Source: DATKWD01 sp963704815
GTDB lineage: Bacteria > Actinomycetota > Acidimicrobiia > Acidimicrobiales > Salinilacustritrichaceae
Assembly: GCA_963704815.1 (NCBI GenBank)
Contig: CAVPHU010000011.1
Coordinates: 62,001-126,000, forward strand
Length of the DNA stretch: 64,000 nt
Direction: 5' to 3'
Under the pieces are notes generated by a model. That model saw only the letters and a list, made by a program, of their open reading frames with translations. It was not told the DNA's origin and did not search any database. Position numbers and translations under genes: made by a program. How positions within the stretch are numbered: the stretch's first letter is position 1; the number at the start of each line of letters is the position of its first letter. Below, in pieces: positions 55,968-64,000 of the stretch.

Positions 55968-55995
55968 AGGCCGAAACAACACAGCAGGGGACGCG

Positions 55996-56368
55996 CGACG
56001 GAGGCGCCAGCCGGAGGAGCAACGGCAACGACCAGCGCGGCTCCGTGCCAACGGCAGGGAGGCGAGGCGCAGTCCAGCCGAGCCGGCGCGCGACGGAGGC
56101 GCCAGCCGGAGGAGCAACGGCAACGACCAGCGCGGCTCCGTGCCAACGGCAGGGAGGCGAGGCGCAGTCCAGCCGAGCCGGCACGACGGAGGCGCCAGCC
56201 GGAGGAGCAACGGCAACGACCAGCGCGGCTCCGTGCCAACGGCAGGGAGGCGAGGCGCAGTCCAGCCGAGCCGGCGCGCGACGGAGGCGCCAGCCGGAGG
56301 AGCAACGGCAACGACCAGCGCGGCTCCGTGCCAACGGCAGGGAGGCGAGGCGCAGTCCAGCCGAGCCG
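55996..56368. repeat. Tandem array of four ~95-base intergenic repeat units
   Basis: Units start at 55996, 56091, 56184 and 56279 (periods 95, 93 and 95). Each begins CGACGGAGGCGCCAGCCGGA, continues through GGCTCCGTGCCAACGGCAGG and ends CAGTCCAGCCGAGCCG. They are nearly identical; the only visible differences are in the short joint (GCGCG or GCA). The array fills the gap between convergent gluQ and proB. Units match the three-copy array at 62990. No frame across it looks like a real protein. Confidence 0.9.
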
Positions 56369-56385
56369 ACCGAAGCAGAACAGAC

Positions 56386-57468
56386 TTACGGCAGGACCAC
56401 GAGGTCGTCCCGGTGGATGATCTCGTGGGGCACCCCGTCGCGGAGGTCCGACGTCTGGTGACCGAGGATCTCGCGGATGCCTGCTGCGTCGAGACGGGAA
56501 ATGCCCTTGGCGAAGACCTGTCCGGTCTCGTCGGTCACCTCGACGGCCTCGTCGGCGTCGAAGCCGCCCTTCACGTCGACGATGCCGGCGGGGAGCAGCG
56601 ACTTTCCGGAGTCGATCAGCGCTCGGCGAGCGCCGGCATCGACGACGATTCGGCCCGATGAGCCGACGGCGAATGCGATCCACAGCTTCCGGGCTGCGAG
56701 GCGGCGCTCGTGGGGCGGGAAGCTCGTGCCGACTGCCTCGCCGGCGACGGCGTCGACCAGGACGTCGGGACGGTCGGCGCGGGCGATGACGGCACGGACG
56801 CCTGACCAGGCGGCGATCTTGGCGGCGGCGAGCTTCGACGCCATGCCGCCGCTGCCCCGTTCGGAACCGGTGCCTCCGGCGGCCGTCTCGAGGGCCTGGT
56901 CCACTTCGATGATCTCGGCGATCAGGGATGCCGACGCGTCGGTTCTCGGATCTGCGGTGTAGAGCCCGTCGGCGTCGGTCAGCATCACCAGCACGTCGGC
57001 GTTCACGAGGTGGGCGACCAGAGCGGCGAGGCGGTCGTTGTCGCCGAAGCGGATCTCGTCGTCGGCAATGGCGTCGTTCTCGTTGACCACCGGCACCACT
57101 CCGAGGTCGAGGAGCCGGGCGAGGGTGCCCCGCGCGTGCAGGTACTGCTGTCGCACCATGAAGTCGAGCGGTGCGAGCAGGACCTGGCCCGCCACGAGGT
57201 CGTGCACGGCGAGCTGGTCGTCGTACACCGCCATGAGGCGGCTCTGGCCGACGGCCGAGATCGCCTGAAGGGTCACGGCGTCGCGGGGTCGAGCGATCCC
57301 GAGCGCGGGCAGGCCTGCCGCGATGGCGCCCGAGGTGACGAGGACGACCCGGTGGCCCGCGGCGCGGACCGCGGCCAGTTCGGTGCACACCTTGGTGACG
57401 GCCCCGACGTCGATGTGCCCGTCGGCGTCGGTGATCGACGACGTGCCGATCTTGGCGACGACGATCAC
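56386..57468 (-). CDS. proB: Glutamate 5-kinase
   Basis: Phosphorylates glutamate at the start of proline synthesis; 360 residues with an amino-acid kinase domain (VVAKIGTSSITDADGHIDVG, VVLVTSGAIAAGLPALGI, VVPVVNENDAIADDEIRFGD, MASKLAAAKIAAWSGVRAVI) and a C-terminal PUA domain (SGRIVVDAGARRALIDSGKS ... DEAVEVTDETGQVFAKGI). It overlaps the obgE stop by four bases, the usual actinobacterial pairing. proA, often next, is absent; the repeat array follows instead. Confidence 0.95.
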   Translation of the reverse strand: MIVVAKIGTSSITDADGHIDVGAVTKVCTELAAVRAAGHRVVLVTSGAIAAGLPALGIARPRDAVTLQAISAVGQSRLMAVYDDQLAVHDLVAGQVLLAPLDFMVRQQYLHARGTLARLLDLGVVPVVNENDAIADDEIRFGDNDRLAALVAHLVNADVLVMLTDADGLYTADPRTDASASLIAEIIEVDQALETAAGGTGSERGSGGMASKLAAAKIAAWSGVRAVIARADRPDVLVDAVAGEAVGTSFPPHERRLAARKLWIAFAVGSSGRIVVDAGARRALIDSGKSLLPAGIVDVKGGFDADEAVEVTDETGQVFAKGISRLDAAGIREILGHQTSDLRDGVPHEIIHRDDLVVLP

Positions 57469-58712
57469 GAGGGCGCGTCCTCGTCCTCGAAGTCGAACCG
57501 GATGGCTCCGATCACGACGGTGTCTCCGGAGTGCGCTCCCGCTCGGGCGAGGGCCTTGTTGATGCCGGCGGCATCGAGACGGCGATGGGCCTCGTCGAGG
57601 GCGTCGGCGTTGCTGAGGTCCGAGAGACTCACGGCGCGAATGGCCTGGCGGCCGGTGACCTCGAAGCTTCCGTCGTCCAGACGCTCGACCTTGAAGCCCT
57701 CGGCGTCGGGCCGGTGGACCACGTACGCCTGGGCTTCGGGGGTGTCGCGCCGAGCGTCCGCGACGGCCTGGGCCATGCGTTCGATCAACTCGTCGATTCC
57801 CCGGCGCTGCGGCGCCGAGATCATGAGGTACGGGCGTTCACTCCCGGCATCGACCAGATCGGCCTTCGAGCCCACCACGATGCGAGGTCGTTCGAGCAGG
57901 TCGCTCCGGTAGCGGCCGAGCTCGGCCAGCAGGGCTTCGTGCTGCGCTTCGGGAGGCATCGGAGCCAGTGGGCCGTGGTCCAGGAGAAGGACGAGCACTC
58001 GAGCCCGTTCGACATGGCGGAGGAACTGGTGGCCGAGGCCCTTGCCCTCGGCGGCACCTTCGATCAGGCCGGGGATGTCGGCGACGACGAAGTCGAGGTC
58101 GTCGAACTTGACCACCCCGAGGTTCGGGACGAGCGTGGTGAAGGGGTAGTCGGCGATCTTGGGCGTGGCCGCCGAGACGACCGAGATGAGGGTGCTCTTG
58201 CCGACGTTGGGAAAGCCCACGAGGGCGACGTCGGCGAAGAGCTTCAACTCCATCTTCAACCAGCGTTCTTCGCCCACCTCACCCTGCTCGGCGAAGGCCG
58301 GGGCTCGTCGACGGTTCGACAGGAAGCTGGCGTTGCCGCGCCCACCGCGACCACCGCGACCAGCGAGCCATCGATCACCGATGTTCACCAGGTCGGCCAG
58401 CACCGTCCCATCGGCGTCGCGCACGACGGTCCCGACCGGAACGGGCACTTCGAGATCGCGGCCGTTGGCCCCGTGCTTCTTCTTGCCCTTTCCGTGCGTG
58501 CCCGACTCGGCCTCGCGGTGCGGATGGTCGGCGAAACCGAGCAACGAGGCGATGTTGTGATCGGCCACCAGCCACACGTCGCCACCGTCGCCACCGTCGC
58601 CGCCGTCGGGACCGCCGCGTTGGACGTGGGCTTCGCGGCGGAACGACACACAGCCCGCACCGCCGTCGCCCGCCTTGACGTGAAGACCCGACTCGTCGAC
58701 GAAGGAGGACAC
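57465..58712 (-). CDS. obgE: GTPase Obg (CgtA)
   Basis: 415-residue ribosome-assembly and stress GTPase. The glycine-rich Obg domain (AGDGGAGCVSFRREAHVQRG, GGDGGDGGDVWLVADHNIAS) covers residues ~1-158. The G domain has G1 GFPNVGKSTL, switch/G3 YPFTTLVPNLG and DIPGLIEGAAEGKGLGHQFL, and G4 GSKADLVDAG. A C-terminal OCT domain follows (VVHRPDAEGFKVERLDDGSF). ATGA overlap with proB; the Tad gene cluster lies 55 bases upstream on the same strand. Confidence 0.97.
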   Translation of the reverse strand: MSSFVDESGLHVKAGDGGAGCVSFRREAHVQRGGPDGGDGGDGGDVWLVADHNIASLLGFADHPHREAESGTHGKGKKKHGANGRDLEVPVPVGTVVRDADGTVLADLVNIGDRWLAGRGGRGGRGNASFLSNRRRAPAFAEQGEVGEERWLKMELKLFADVALVGFPNVGKSTLISVVSAATPKIADYPFTTLVPNLGVVKFDDLDFVVADIPGLIEGAAEGKGLGHQFLRHVERARVLVLLLDHGPLAPMPPEAQHEALLAELGRYRSDLLERPRIVVGSKADLVDAGSERPYLMISAPQRRGIDELIERMAQAVADARRDTPEAQAYVVHRPDAEGFKVERLDDGSFEVTGRQAIRAVSLSDLSNADALDEAHRRLDAAGINKALARAGAHSGDTVVIGAIRFDFEDEDAPS

Positions 58713-58767
58713 TGGCGCGCAGGATAGGAGAGCCGGAGTCGGGCTCCCGAAACCGTTTGTGGTTCTT

Positions 58768-60513
58768 CTACTCGGTGAGACGAACCGGGTCGCCGACGAT
58801 GGCCGCTGACCAGACCGTGTGGTCGAACACGTCGGTGCCGGCGGGGTAGGAGAACCGCACCTTCACCCAGCAACCGAGCGGGTTGGCGTCGTCGCACGAG
58901 TAGGTGGTCGGGATGTTGACCTGGGCCGTGACGACCTGGCCCTGGTAGACGCTGTTGTTGACCACGTTGAGCAGCTGACACCCCGATGACGAGGTCGCAC
59001 CGCCGGTCGAGGCGAATGCACAGTCGGCGAACGGCAGGCCCCCGTTCTCGGACGGCTCGAGAACGGTGATCGTGCCCGAGGCGGCGGCATCGCCGGTGTC
59101 GAAGAACTCGATCTTCAGGAAGCGCCCGGCCTGGTTCGAGCCCACCCGGGCCAGGAAGAACTCGGTGTTGGCGCCCCGACTGGCTGCATGGATGGGAAGT
59201 CGCTCGTTGGCGTAGACCCGAACGTCGCCGTGGAGGTCGCTGCCGTAGCCGGCACGCAGCGAGAAGTGGTTGCGGCCGCCGTGGTTGTCCTGAGTGGACG
59301 CAGCGCTGTCACAGCCGGGCGGGTTGGAGCACGGGTTCCCCAGGGGCGAGTTGGTGCGGACCTGGATGACGAACGAGGTGTCGTCGCCGTAGAGCGCCCG
59401 GAAGCTGTTGACCGTCGCTTGAGGAATCGTGCACAACGAGGTCCACTCGCGGTACGTCTCGGCGAACTCGACGTGCTCGGCGTCGGTGTCGGTGCCGAGG
59501 TAGACGTCGCGAATGATGCGGAGCCAGTTGTTGTTGTCGTTGATGGCGCCGTACTGGCGGGTGCAGGTGCCCGAGGCGTAGATCGGGTTGTCGAAGTCGT
59601 CCTGGATCGTCGAGTCGGGCGAGCGCACGATGAACGTCGTGGTCATGTTGTCGGCCTGACCGGAGTCACCGACGCAGTAGACGCTCTCGCCCGTCTCGTA
59701 CCGTGCGGCGCTGTCGCCGGACGGCACTCCCTTGGCGGCGTCGATGGCGTTGTACCAGGCCGTGTAGTCCGGCAAGACCGCCTCGGCTTGTTCAGCCGGT
59801 TGCTGGCGTTGTTGCCGCAGTTCTGCTGGTTCTGCGAAGTTGTGGGTGGCGTCGAAGACCTCGATGTTCAGGTCCGCGTCGGCCGCCGAGGCGGTGTTGA
59901 TCCGGAACGAATAGCCGTTCGGGTCGTACTCCTGGTTGTTTCCCGAGCAGAGATACGCCGCCTGGGCACAACTCCGCGACTGAAAGCGGTCGCCGCCCTG
60001 CTTGGTCGAACTCCGGCCCGACACGCTGATCCAGTGGTCGGGGCTCTCCCCCTCATCGGGATCGTTGCCCAGGAAGTTCTCGGGCGACCCCATCGGAACG
60101 TCGCCGGTGAACTCGGCAGTCGCATCCCGGTCGATCGTCGTCGTCTCGACGCCGAGCAAGCCGGTGAAGAAGTTGTCGATGACCTCCTCGACCGACACGG
60201 TCAGCGTCCGCTTGTTGGGGCCGACCGTCACCGTGGCGTCGCCGACCTCGAATCCGTTCTGGACCACGACGCCGTTGGCACGCGTGGTGGCCAGGGATGT
60301 GTCGGGCAGGTAGACCACCCCGCCGAGCGAGGCGGCGTCGGCCGCGTTCTGGGCTCGTTGGGAGGTGTACCACCAGTTCCAGACGTCGACCGAGAACCCG
60401 GCCATCGCCATCATCACCAGCAGGAACAGGGCGAACCACGTGAGGACGAAGCCGCCGTCTTCGCCGTGGCCCGTTGCGCGGTCGGAACGGTTGATGCTCA
60501 TGGTCCGGAACAA
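58768..60513 (-). CDS. TadG-like pilus/secretion protein with N-terminal pseudopilin helix
   Basis: 581 residues, with an N-terminal pseudopilin-type helix (GGFVLTWFALFLLVMMAMAG, then FSVDVWNWWYTSQRAQNAAD) and TadG-like AADAASLGGVVYLPD. The extracytoplasmic body is long, Asp/Asn-rich, with several Cys. Codon bias shows two compensating indels: between about 59838 and 59785 the coding frame has low G/C third positions (FAEPAELRQQRQQPAEQAE), while the next frame reads SQNQQNCGNNASNRLNKP with nearly all G/C thirds. The true residues there are probably the Asn-rich version. It overlaps the preceding TadE gene by 16 bases. It may build a Tad-type surface appendage, but no motor genes are here. Confidence 0.75.
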   Translation of the reverse strand: MFRTMSINRSDRATGHGEDGGFVLTWFALFLLVMMAMAGFSVDVWNWWYTSQRAQNAADAASLGGVVYLPDTSLATTRANGVVVQNGFEVGDATVTVGPNKRTLTVSVEEVIDNFFTGLLGVETTTIDRDATAEFTGDVPMGSPENFLGNDPDEGESPDHWISVSGRSSTKQGGDRFQSRSCAQAAYLCSGNNQEYDPNGYSFRINTASAADADLNIEVFDATHNFAEPAELRQQRQQPAEQAEAVLPDYTAWYNAIDAAKGVPSGDSAARYETGESVYCVGDSGQADNMTTTFIVRSPDSTIQDDFDNPIYASGTCTRQYGAINDNNNWLRIIRDVYLGTDTDAEHVEFAETYREWTSLCTIPQATVNSFRALYGDDTSFVIQVRTNSPLGNPCSNPPGCDSAASTQDNHGGRNHFSLRAGYGSDLHGDVRVYANERLPIHAASRGANTEFFLARVGSNQAGRFLKIEFFDTGDAAASGTITVLEPSENGGLPFADCAFASTGGATSSSGCQLLNVVNNSVYQGQVVTAQVNIPTTYSCDDANPLGCWVKVRFSYPAGTDVFDHTVWSAAIVGDPVRLTE

Positions 60514-61103
60514 TCCTCGATCGGCAACGGCTCAAGAAGGAGGGTCGTGTGTTCGCGCAGCGTTCGGGTGCCGGCGAAGAGGCTGGTGATGAGCTGATGT
60601 TCCACGGTCACGCTGACACCGATCTGGTCGACGTCGACACCCGGAGCGCCCACGTTCTCGCACGCGTCAGGCGTCAGCCAGTTGGGTCCACCGCTGGGCA
60701 CGAAGTCGGTGCCGTTCCACGTGTAGCGGAAGCAGTCGGTGTTGCAGCTCGTGAATCCGGGCCCGCCCACCGGTTCACCGGCCGTGCTCGCCGGGTCGGC
60801 ACGATAGATCCACAGGGTCTGTGGCGTGCCCAGGCCGGTCAGGCCCTGGAGATCGTCGACGACGGCATCTTTGATGTCGGAGGCGGCCACCGTCTTGTCG
60901 CTCGATGTCGCGAAGTTGGCCGATGCGAAACGTGCACCGCTCCGACTCGACGCCGTCGTGGTCGACGCCGAGGCGAACACCAGGCCGAACTCGATCACGG
61001 CGAAGGTGAGCAGGATGGCGACGGGGAGCACGAAGGCACTCTCGACGAGGACACTGCCATCGTCGGTACGACGCCGTCGCATGCGGCTGCGCAGACCCAT
61101 CAT
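60498..61103 (-). CDS. TadE-like pseudopilin (second copy)
   Basis: 201 residues from ATG 61103, which overlaps the previous stop as ATGA. A basic N-terminus (SRMRRRRTDDG) is followed by the TadE signature GSVLVESAFVLPVAILLTFA, the Glu being the conserved residue 5 of the pilin-like segment, and VIEFGLVFASASTTTASSR. The C-terminal domain has paired Cys (TSCNTDCFRYTWNG) and a C-terminal DCSGP. It resembles the adjacent TadE protein in length and in the sequence pattern WIYRAD/WIYQAD, suggesting gene duplication. Confidence 0.83.
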   Translation of the reverse strand: MMGLRSRMRRRRTDDGSVLVESAFVLPVAILLTFAVIEFGLVFASASTTTASSRSGARFASANFATSSDKTVAASDIKDAVVDDLQGLTGLGTPQTLWIYRADPASTAGEPVGGPGFTSCNTDCFRYTWNGTDFVPSGGPNWLTPDACENVGAPGVDVDQIGVSVTVEHQLITSLFAGTRTLREHTTLLLEPLPIEDCSGP

Positions 61104-61705
61104 GTCGACCCCGCCGGGCAACCGGTCGGCCTGGGCTCGAAGCGCATCACGGTCGTCTCGGTCACTTCCTGGGTGTCTCCGAAGAGGCCGGCGATGTAGC
61201 GATGGCTGACCCTGGTGAACACCCCGACCGAGTCGACGGTGGCGCCACAGGCATCGGGGTTCCCCTCGCCGCTGCCCGGTCCCCACGTGCCGCTGCGGGT
61301 CGCGAAGTCCGAACCGTTCCAGCCGGTGTACCGGATGCAGTTGGCGCCGCACACGGTGAAGGTGGGATCGGAGACGTAGTCGCCGTTGGCGTCGGCCTGA
61401 TAGATCCACATCTCGACCGGGGTGCCGAGCCCGTCGAGGTTCTTGAGGTCGGCCACGACCGAGGCCTTGACCTGATCGGCCGAGGTCGAGTTCGGGGCCA
61501 ATGCGTACTGCTGGGCCGCCTGACGCGCTCCGGCCCGTGCCGCGCTGTTGGCTGTCTGGGCGGTGGCGAACAGGAAGCCGAACTCGATCACGCCGAACAG
61601 GATGATCGCCACCACCGGCAGGATCAGCGCGGCCTCGACGAGGGCGGCCCCTCGATCGTCGTCGTCGTCTCGCCGCCTGCGGCGAATGGTTCGGAGCATG
61701 GTCAT
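61100..61705 (-). CDS. TadE-like pseudopilin (first copy)
   Basis: 201 residues. Basic N-terminus (RTIRRRRRDDDDDRG), then TadE motif AALVEAALILPVVAIILFGV with VIEFGFLFATAQTANSAARA. The ectodomain shares WIYQADANGDY, NCIRYTGWNGSDF, and TETTVMRFEP with its neighbour. It is the first gene of a three-gene operon (TadE-TadE-TadG) running toward obgE. Divergent from dgt with about 185 bases between; this gap holds the promoters, with no obvious -35/-10 that I can single out. Confidence 0.83.
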   Translation of the reverse strand: MTMLRTIRRRRRDDDDDRGAALVEAALILPVVAIILFGVIEFGFLFATAQTANSAARAGARQAAQQYALAPNSTSADQVKASVVADLKNLDGLGTPVEMWIYQADANGDYVSDPTFTVCGANCIRYTGWNGSDFATRSGTWGPGSGEGNPDACGATVDSVGVFTRVSHRYIAGLFGDTQEVTETTVMRFEPRPTGCPAGST

Positions 61706-61889
61706 GATTGAAGTGGGAGGCTACTCATCCGCTCGTCCCAGCCAAGGGAGACCGAATTCCGGTATCTCACGTAGCGTGAACGTCGCGCTTCGCAGGATGG
61801 TTCCGGATTTCTTCAATCATCGTGCTCGAACCGGCGGAAATCATGCCGGTGGAGTCCTCGACGACGGGGTCGGCCCTAGCATCGTCAGG

Positions 61890-62945
61890 GTGACCGGACC
61901 ACGCATCGCCCATGCTGCGGTGCCCTTCGATGACCAGCGTCAGACACCGAGAACTCGTGAGGCGCGCGAGGTCCTCGAGGCCTCGGGGCTCGCGCCGGGC
62001 GCCACCCGCTCCGAGGGCGCGGGCACCCGCCTCCGAGCCGAGGACGCCGACCCGTTCCGGCTCTGCTTCGAGCGCGACCTCGACCGCATCCATCACAGCC
62101 GGCCGTTTCGACGGCTGGCCGGGAAGTGCCAGGTCTTCATCGCTCCCGACGACGACCACATCCGGACCCGGATGACCCACGCCATCGAGGTGGCGCAGGT
62201 CGCGGTCTCCATCGCCCGACCGTTGCGCCTCAACGTCGCGCTGGTCGAGGCCGCGGCCATCGGCCACGACTGCGGGCACGGGCCCGGCGGCCACGCCAGC
62301 GAGGGGGCGCTCTCCTCCTTCGTCGAGGGCGGCTATCACCACGCCGTCTACGGAGCGGACGTGGTGCTCGCGCCGCTCAACTTGTGCGTCGAGACGCTCG
62401 ATGCGATCCGCAACCACTCCTGGAACCGGGACACACCCGCCACACCCGAGGGCGAGGTCGTCGCCTGGGCCGATCGCATCGCCTACGTGTGTCACGATTT
62501 CGAAGACGCGGTCAACGCTCAGGTGGTCCGACCCGACGACCTCCCACCCGCGGTGCGCGAGATCATCGGCACCGACCGTCGGACCCAGTTGCATCGGCTC
62601 ATCACCTCGATCACCCACGCCTCCGCCGATGCCGGGTTCATCACCATGGGAGCGGCCGAGGCGTCGGCACTCGCCGCGTTCCGTGACTTCAACTTCGAAC
62701 GGATCTACCTGCGCCCCGAATCGGCTGACCAGGCCGAACGCGTCGCCCGTGTGATCACCTCGCTCACCGCGTACTTCGCCGATCACCCCGAGCAGGTCGA
62801 GGACGGCATGATCCGCTCCGCCGATGCCGATGCGGTCGCCACTGCAGTTCGGTACGTGAGCGGGATGACCGACCGCTATCTCCTCCGGGTCGCGAGCCAG
62901 TTCCTCGGCTGGGACGACTCAAAGCTCCCAACCGCGATCGTCTGA
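61890..62945 (+). CDS. dgt: Deoxyguanosinetriphosphate triphosphohydrolase-like protein
   Basis: 351-residue HD-domain dNTPase that cleaves dGTP or other dNTPs to nucleoside and triphosphate. From GTG 61890: RDLDRIHHSRPFRRLAGKCQ, IRTRMTHAIEVAQVAVSIAR (first His), AAIGHDCGHGPGGHASEGAL (HD pair), and VVAWADRIAYVCHDFEDAVN (second Asp). The bacterial Dgt type 2 family has this length. A role in controlling dNTP pools or anti-phage defence is known for relatives. The 3' end runs into the second repeat array. Confidence 0.9.
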   Translation: MTGPRIAHAAVPFDDQRQTPRTREAREVLEASGLAPGATRSEGAGTRLRAEDADPFRLCFERDLDRIHHSRPFRRLAGKCQVFIAPDDDHIRTRMTHAIEVAQVAVSIARPLRLNVALVEAAAIGHDCGHGPGGHASEGALSSFVEGGYHHAVYGADVVLAPLNLCVETLDAIRNHSWNRDTPATPEGEVVAWADRIAYVCHDFEDAVNAQVVRPDDLPPAVREIIGTDRRTQLHRLITSITHASADAGFITMGAAEASALAAFRDFNFERIYLRPESADQAERVARVITSLTAYFADHPEQVEDGMIRSADADAVATAVRYVSGMTDRYLLRVASQFLGWDDSKLPTAIV

Positions 62946-62989
62946 AAGAGCCGAAAACCACCAGAGGCGGGGGCTCAGCGGGTCGCGCG

Positions 62990-63322
62990 CGACGAAGGCG
63001 CCAGCCGCAGGAGCGACAGCAAGCACCCGCCCGGCTCCGTGCCAACGGCAGGGAGTGCGAGGCGTAGTCCAGCCGAGCCGACCGCAACACACCAGCCAAC
63101 GCGGGCGCGCGACGAAGGCGCCAGCCGCAGGAGCGACAGCAAGCACCCGCCCGGCTCCGTGCCAACGGCAGGGAGTGCGAGGCGTAGTCCAGCCGAGCCG
63201 ACCGCAACACACCAGCCAACGCCGGGGCGCGCGACGAAGGCGCCAGCCGCAGGAGCGACAGCAAGCACCCGCCCGGCTCCGTGCCAACGGCAGGGAGTGC
63301 GAGGCGTAGTCCAGCCGAGCCG
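62990..63322. repeat. Tandem array of three ~91-base repeat units with 29-31-base spacers
   Basis: Units start at 62990, 63110 and 63232 (periods 120 and 122). Each begins CGACGAAGGCGCCAGCCGCA, passes GGCTCCGTGCCAACGGCAGG and ends TAGTCCAGCCGAGCCG. Spacers are nearly identical (ACCGCAACACACCAGCCAAC). They are clearly homologous to the units at 55996. The array lies between convergent dgt and a membrane glycosyltransferase gene. Confidence 0.9.
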
Positions 63323-63331
63323 ACCGAAGTA

Positions 63332-64000
63332 TTACGGAACGTAGGCGCCGAGCAGCGCCAGTGCGGTGAGCATCGACAGCAGGGCGGCGCTCGTGGTGAG
63401 GATCACCCGCTCGATGCGTGGGTCTTTGCTCACCAGGGCCAACGCGATGACGAGCGGGAAGGCATTGAGCCCATACCGCTCGAGCGAGTTGAGGTTCTCG
63501 GCATTGAGAGAGACGAACAGCAATGAGGCGGTGAACACGGTGTAGGACGCCGGGAGACGGACGGCGACGACGCCGAGGAGGCCGAGGAAGACCAGGGCGA
63601 ACGGGATGTGGAGACCGTCGCCGAGGGATTCGGTTCCGGTCAGGTCACCGATCCCTTGGAAGATGCGGCTGATGGGGTCGACGAAGTCGCCTCGGAACTG
63701 CGACTGGGTTCGGAGCGGCAGCAATCCGTCGCCGAACCGGATCTCGACGTACAGCAGGTACGCGAGCGTCGAGACGGCGGGCGCGCCGATCGCCGCCAGC
63801 CGAGCGATGCGGTTCTTCCAGTCGGCCGTCTTGACGGTCCGGGCCGCTTCGATGGCCATCGGCAGCACGAGGGCCAGGCCGAGTGGCCGGCTGGCGCCGG
63901 CGATGAATCCGAACAGTGCCGCCTGCCACCACTTCTCCCGGCGTGCAGCGTCGAAGGCCCCGATCAGTCCGAAGAGCATCAGCGACTCGCTGTAGCCGAA
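63332..64000 (-). CDS. Membrane glycosyltransferase (PIG-V/mannosyltransferase-like), C-terminal part
   Basis: The C-terminal ~222 residues are in the window; the start is beyond 64000. Features are a long run of hydrophobic helices: FGYSESLMLFGLIGAFDA, ALFGFIAGASRPLGLALVLP, RLPASYTVFTASLLFVSLNA, and a motif ERYGLNAFPLVIALALVSKD typical of GPI-mannosyltransferase/PIG-V-like proteins. A role in lipid-linked sugar transfer to the cell surface is likely. The stop is nine bases past the repeat array. Confidence 0.7.
   Translation of the reverse strand, partial: FGYSESLMLFGLIGAFDAARREKWWQAALFGFIAGASRPLGLALVLPMAIEAARTVKTADWKNRIARLAAIGAPAVSTLAYLLYVEIRFGDGLLPLRTQSQFRGDFVDPISRIFQGIGDLTGTESLGDGLHIPFALVFLGLLGVVAVRLPASYTVFTASLLFVSLNAENLNSLERYGLNAFPLVIALALVSKDPRIERVILTTSAALLSMLTALALLGAYVP

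Noticed and set aside
62764..63287. Long open frames across the repeat arrays as repeat proteins
   Set aside because: The frames exist only because the repeat length keeps them open; composition is Arg/Ser/Cys-rich and they overlap the ends of real genes.
55996..63322. The two tandem arrays as CRISPR arrays
   Set aside because: Units are ~90 bases, far longer than CRISPR repeats; the joints or spacers are short and nearly identical to one another; no cas gene is in the window.

Overview
The window is GC-rich (GC strongly favoured at third codon positions), tightly packed bacterial chromosome. It reads as an actinomycete, most likely of the class Acidimicrobiia (Ilumatobacter-like). Supporting signs are an F420-type luciferase-like oxidoreductase, a mycothiol-dependent-type maleylpyruvate isomerase family protein, a class II DAHP synthase, a PAC2 protein, a mycobacterial-type SOS box and GTG/TTG starts. 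The class-level placement is inference; the phylum is well supported. No phage, insertion sequence, CRISPR array or plasmid function was found.

The backbone is the conserved housekeeping neighbourhood of Actinomycetota, read mostly on the minus strand: obgE-proB (58.7-56.4 kb), nadD-LytR_C-rsfS (28.7-25.7 kb), leuS (25.5-23.0 kb), comEA-comEC-folP-holA (8.5-4.2 kb), rpsT, lepA and hrcA (3.9-0 kb). Accessory blocks are set into it. From left to right these are: a nucleotide-sugar epimerase; a chaperedoxin and a PAC2 protein; a branched-chain-amino-acid-type ABC importer whose subunits are fused into three polypeptides, one starting with a complete MFS transporter (10.4-17.6 kb); an LLM oxidoreductase, a broken glutaminase and a lipoprotein (17.7-20.1 kb); an acyl-AMP ligase and a sulfotransferase (20.6-23.0 kb); a tRNA-Ala; a sigma factor, DAHP synthase, diguanylate cyclase and HD-GNAT fusion (29-33.2 kb); assimilatory sulfite reductase with APS/PAPS reductase behind a large dyad element (33.3-35.9 kb); a flavin reductase, GAF/PAS protein and a MoxR-VWA pair (36-40.7 kb); an SOS-box-controlled DUF222/HNH gene; a PmoA-like protein and a large toroid-glycosyltransferase fusion (42.4-45.8 kb); a run with a TerB-like/AAA+ ATPase, two extracytoplasmic binding proteins (one with a VWA domain), a coiled-coil membrane protein, MurJ and PspA (46.5-55.1 kb); and a small Tad-type pseudopilin operon (58.8-61.7 kb), dGTPase and a partial membrane glycosyltransferase.

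Regulation can be read at several points: a CIRCE element abutting the hrcA start; an SOS box inside the -35/-10 spacer of the HNH gene; a 54-bp dyad over the sulfite reductase promoter; a 48-bp perfect palindrome between convergent genes at 10.3 kb; and a bidirectional hairpin after the tRNA. Two related tandem arrays of ~90-bp intergenic units (4 and 3 copies) and at least two diverged single copies sit at gene 3' ends.

An important caveat: at least seven loci carry frameshifts (lepA, holA, a membrane protein, glsA, the HD-GNAT gene, the HNH gene three times, and the Tad protein twice with compensation). Several are conserved or essential genes, and the breaks sit at GC-rich dinucleotide or short homopolymer runs. 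This pattern looks like uncorrected sequencing indels rather than real gene decay. The glutaminase, which also loses its 3' half, is the most likely true pseudogene. The best candidates for under-described biology are the MFS-LivF-LivG fusion operon, the TerB/AAA+ - binding protein - VWA - PspA run, the toroid-glycosyltransferase fusion and the intergenic repeat family.
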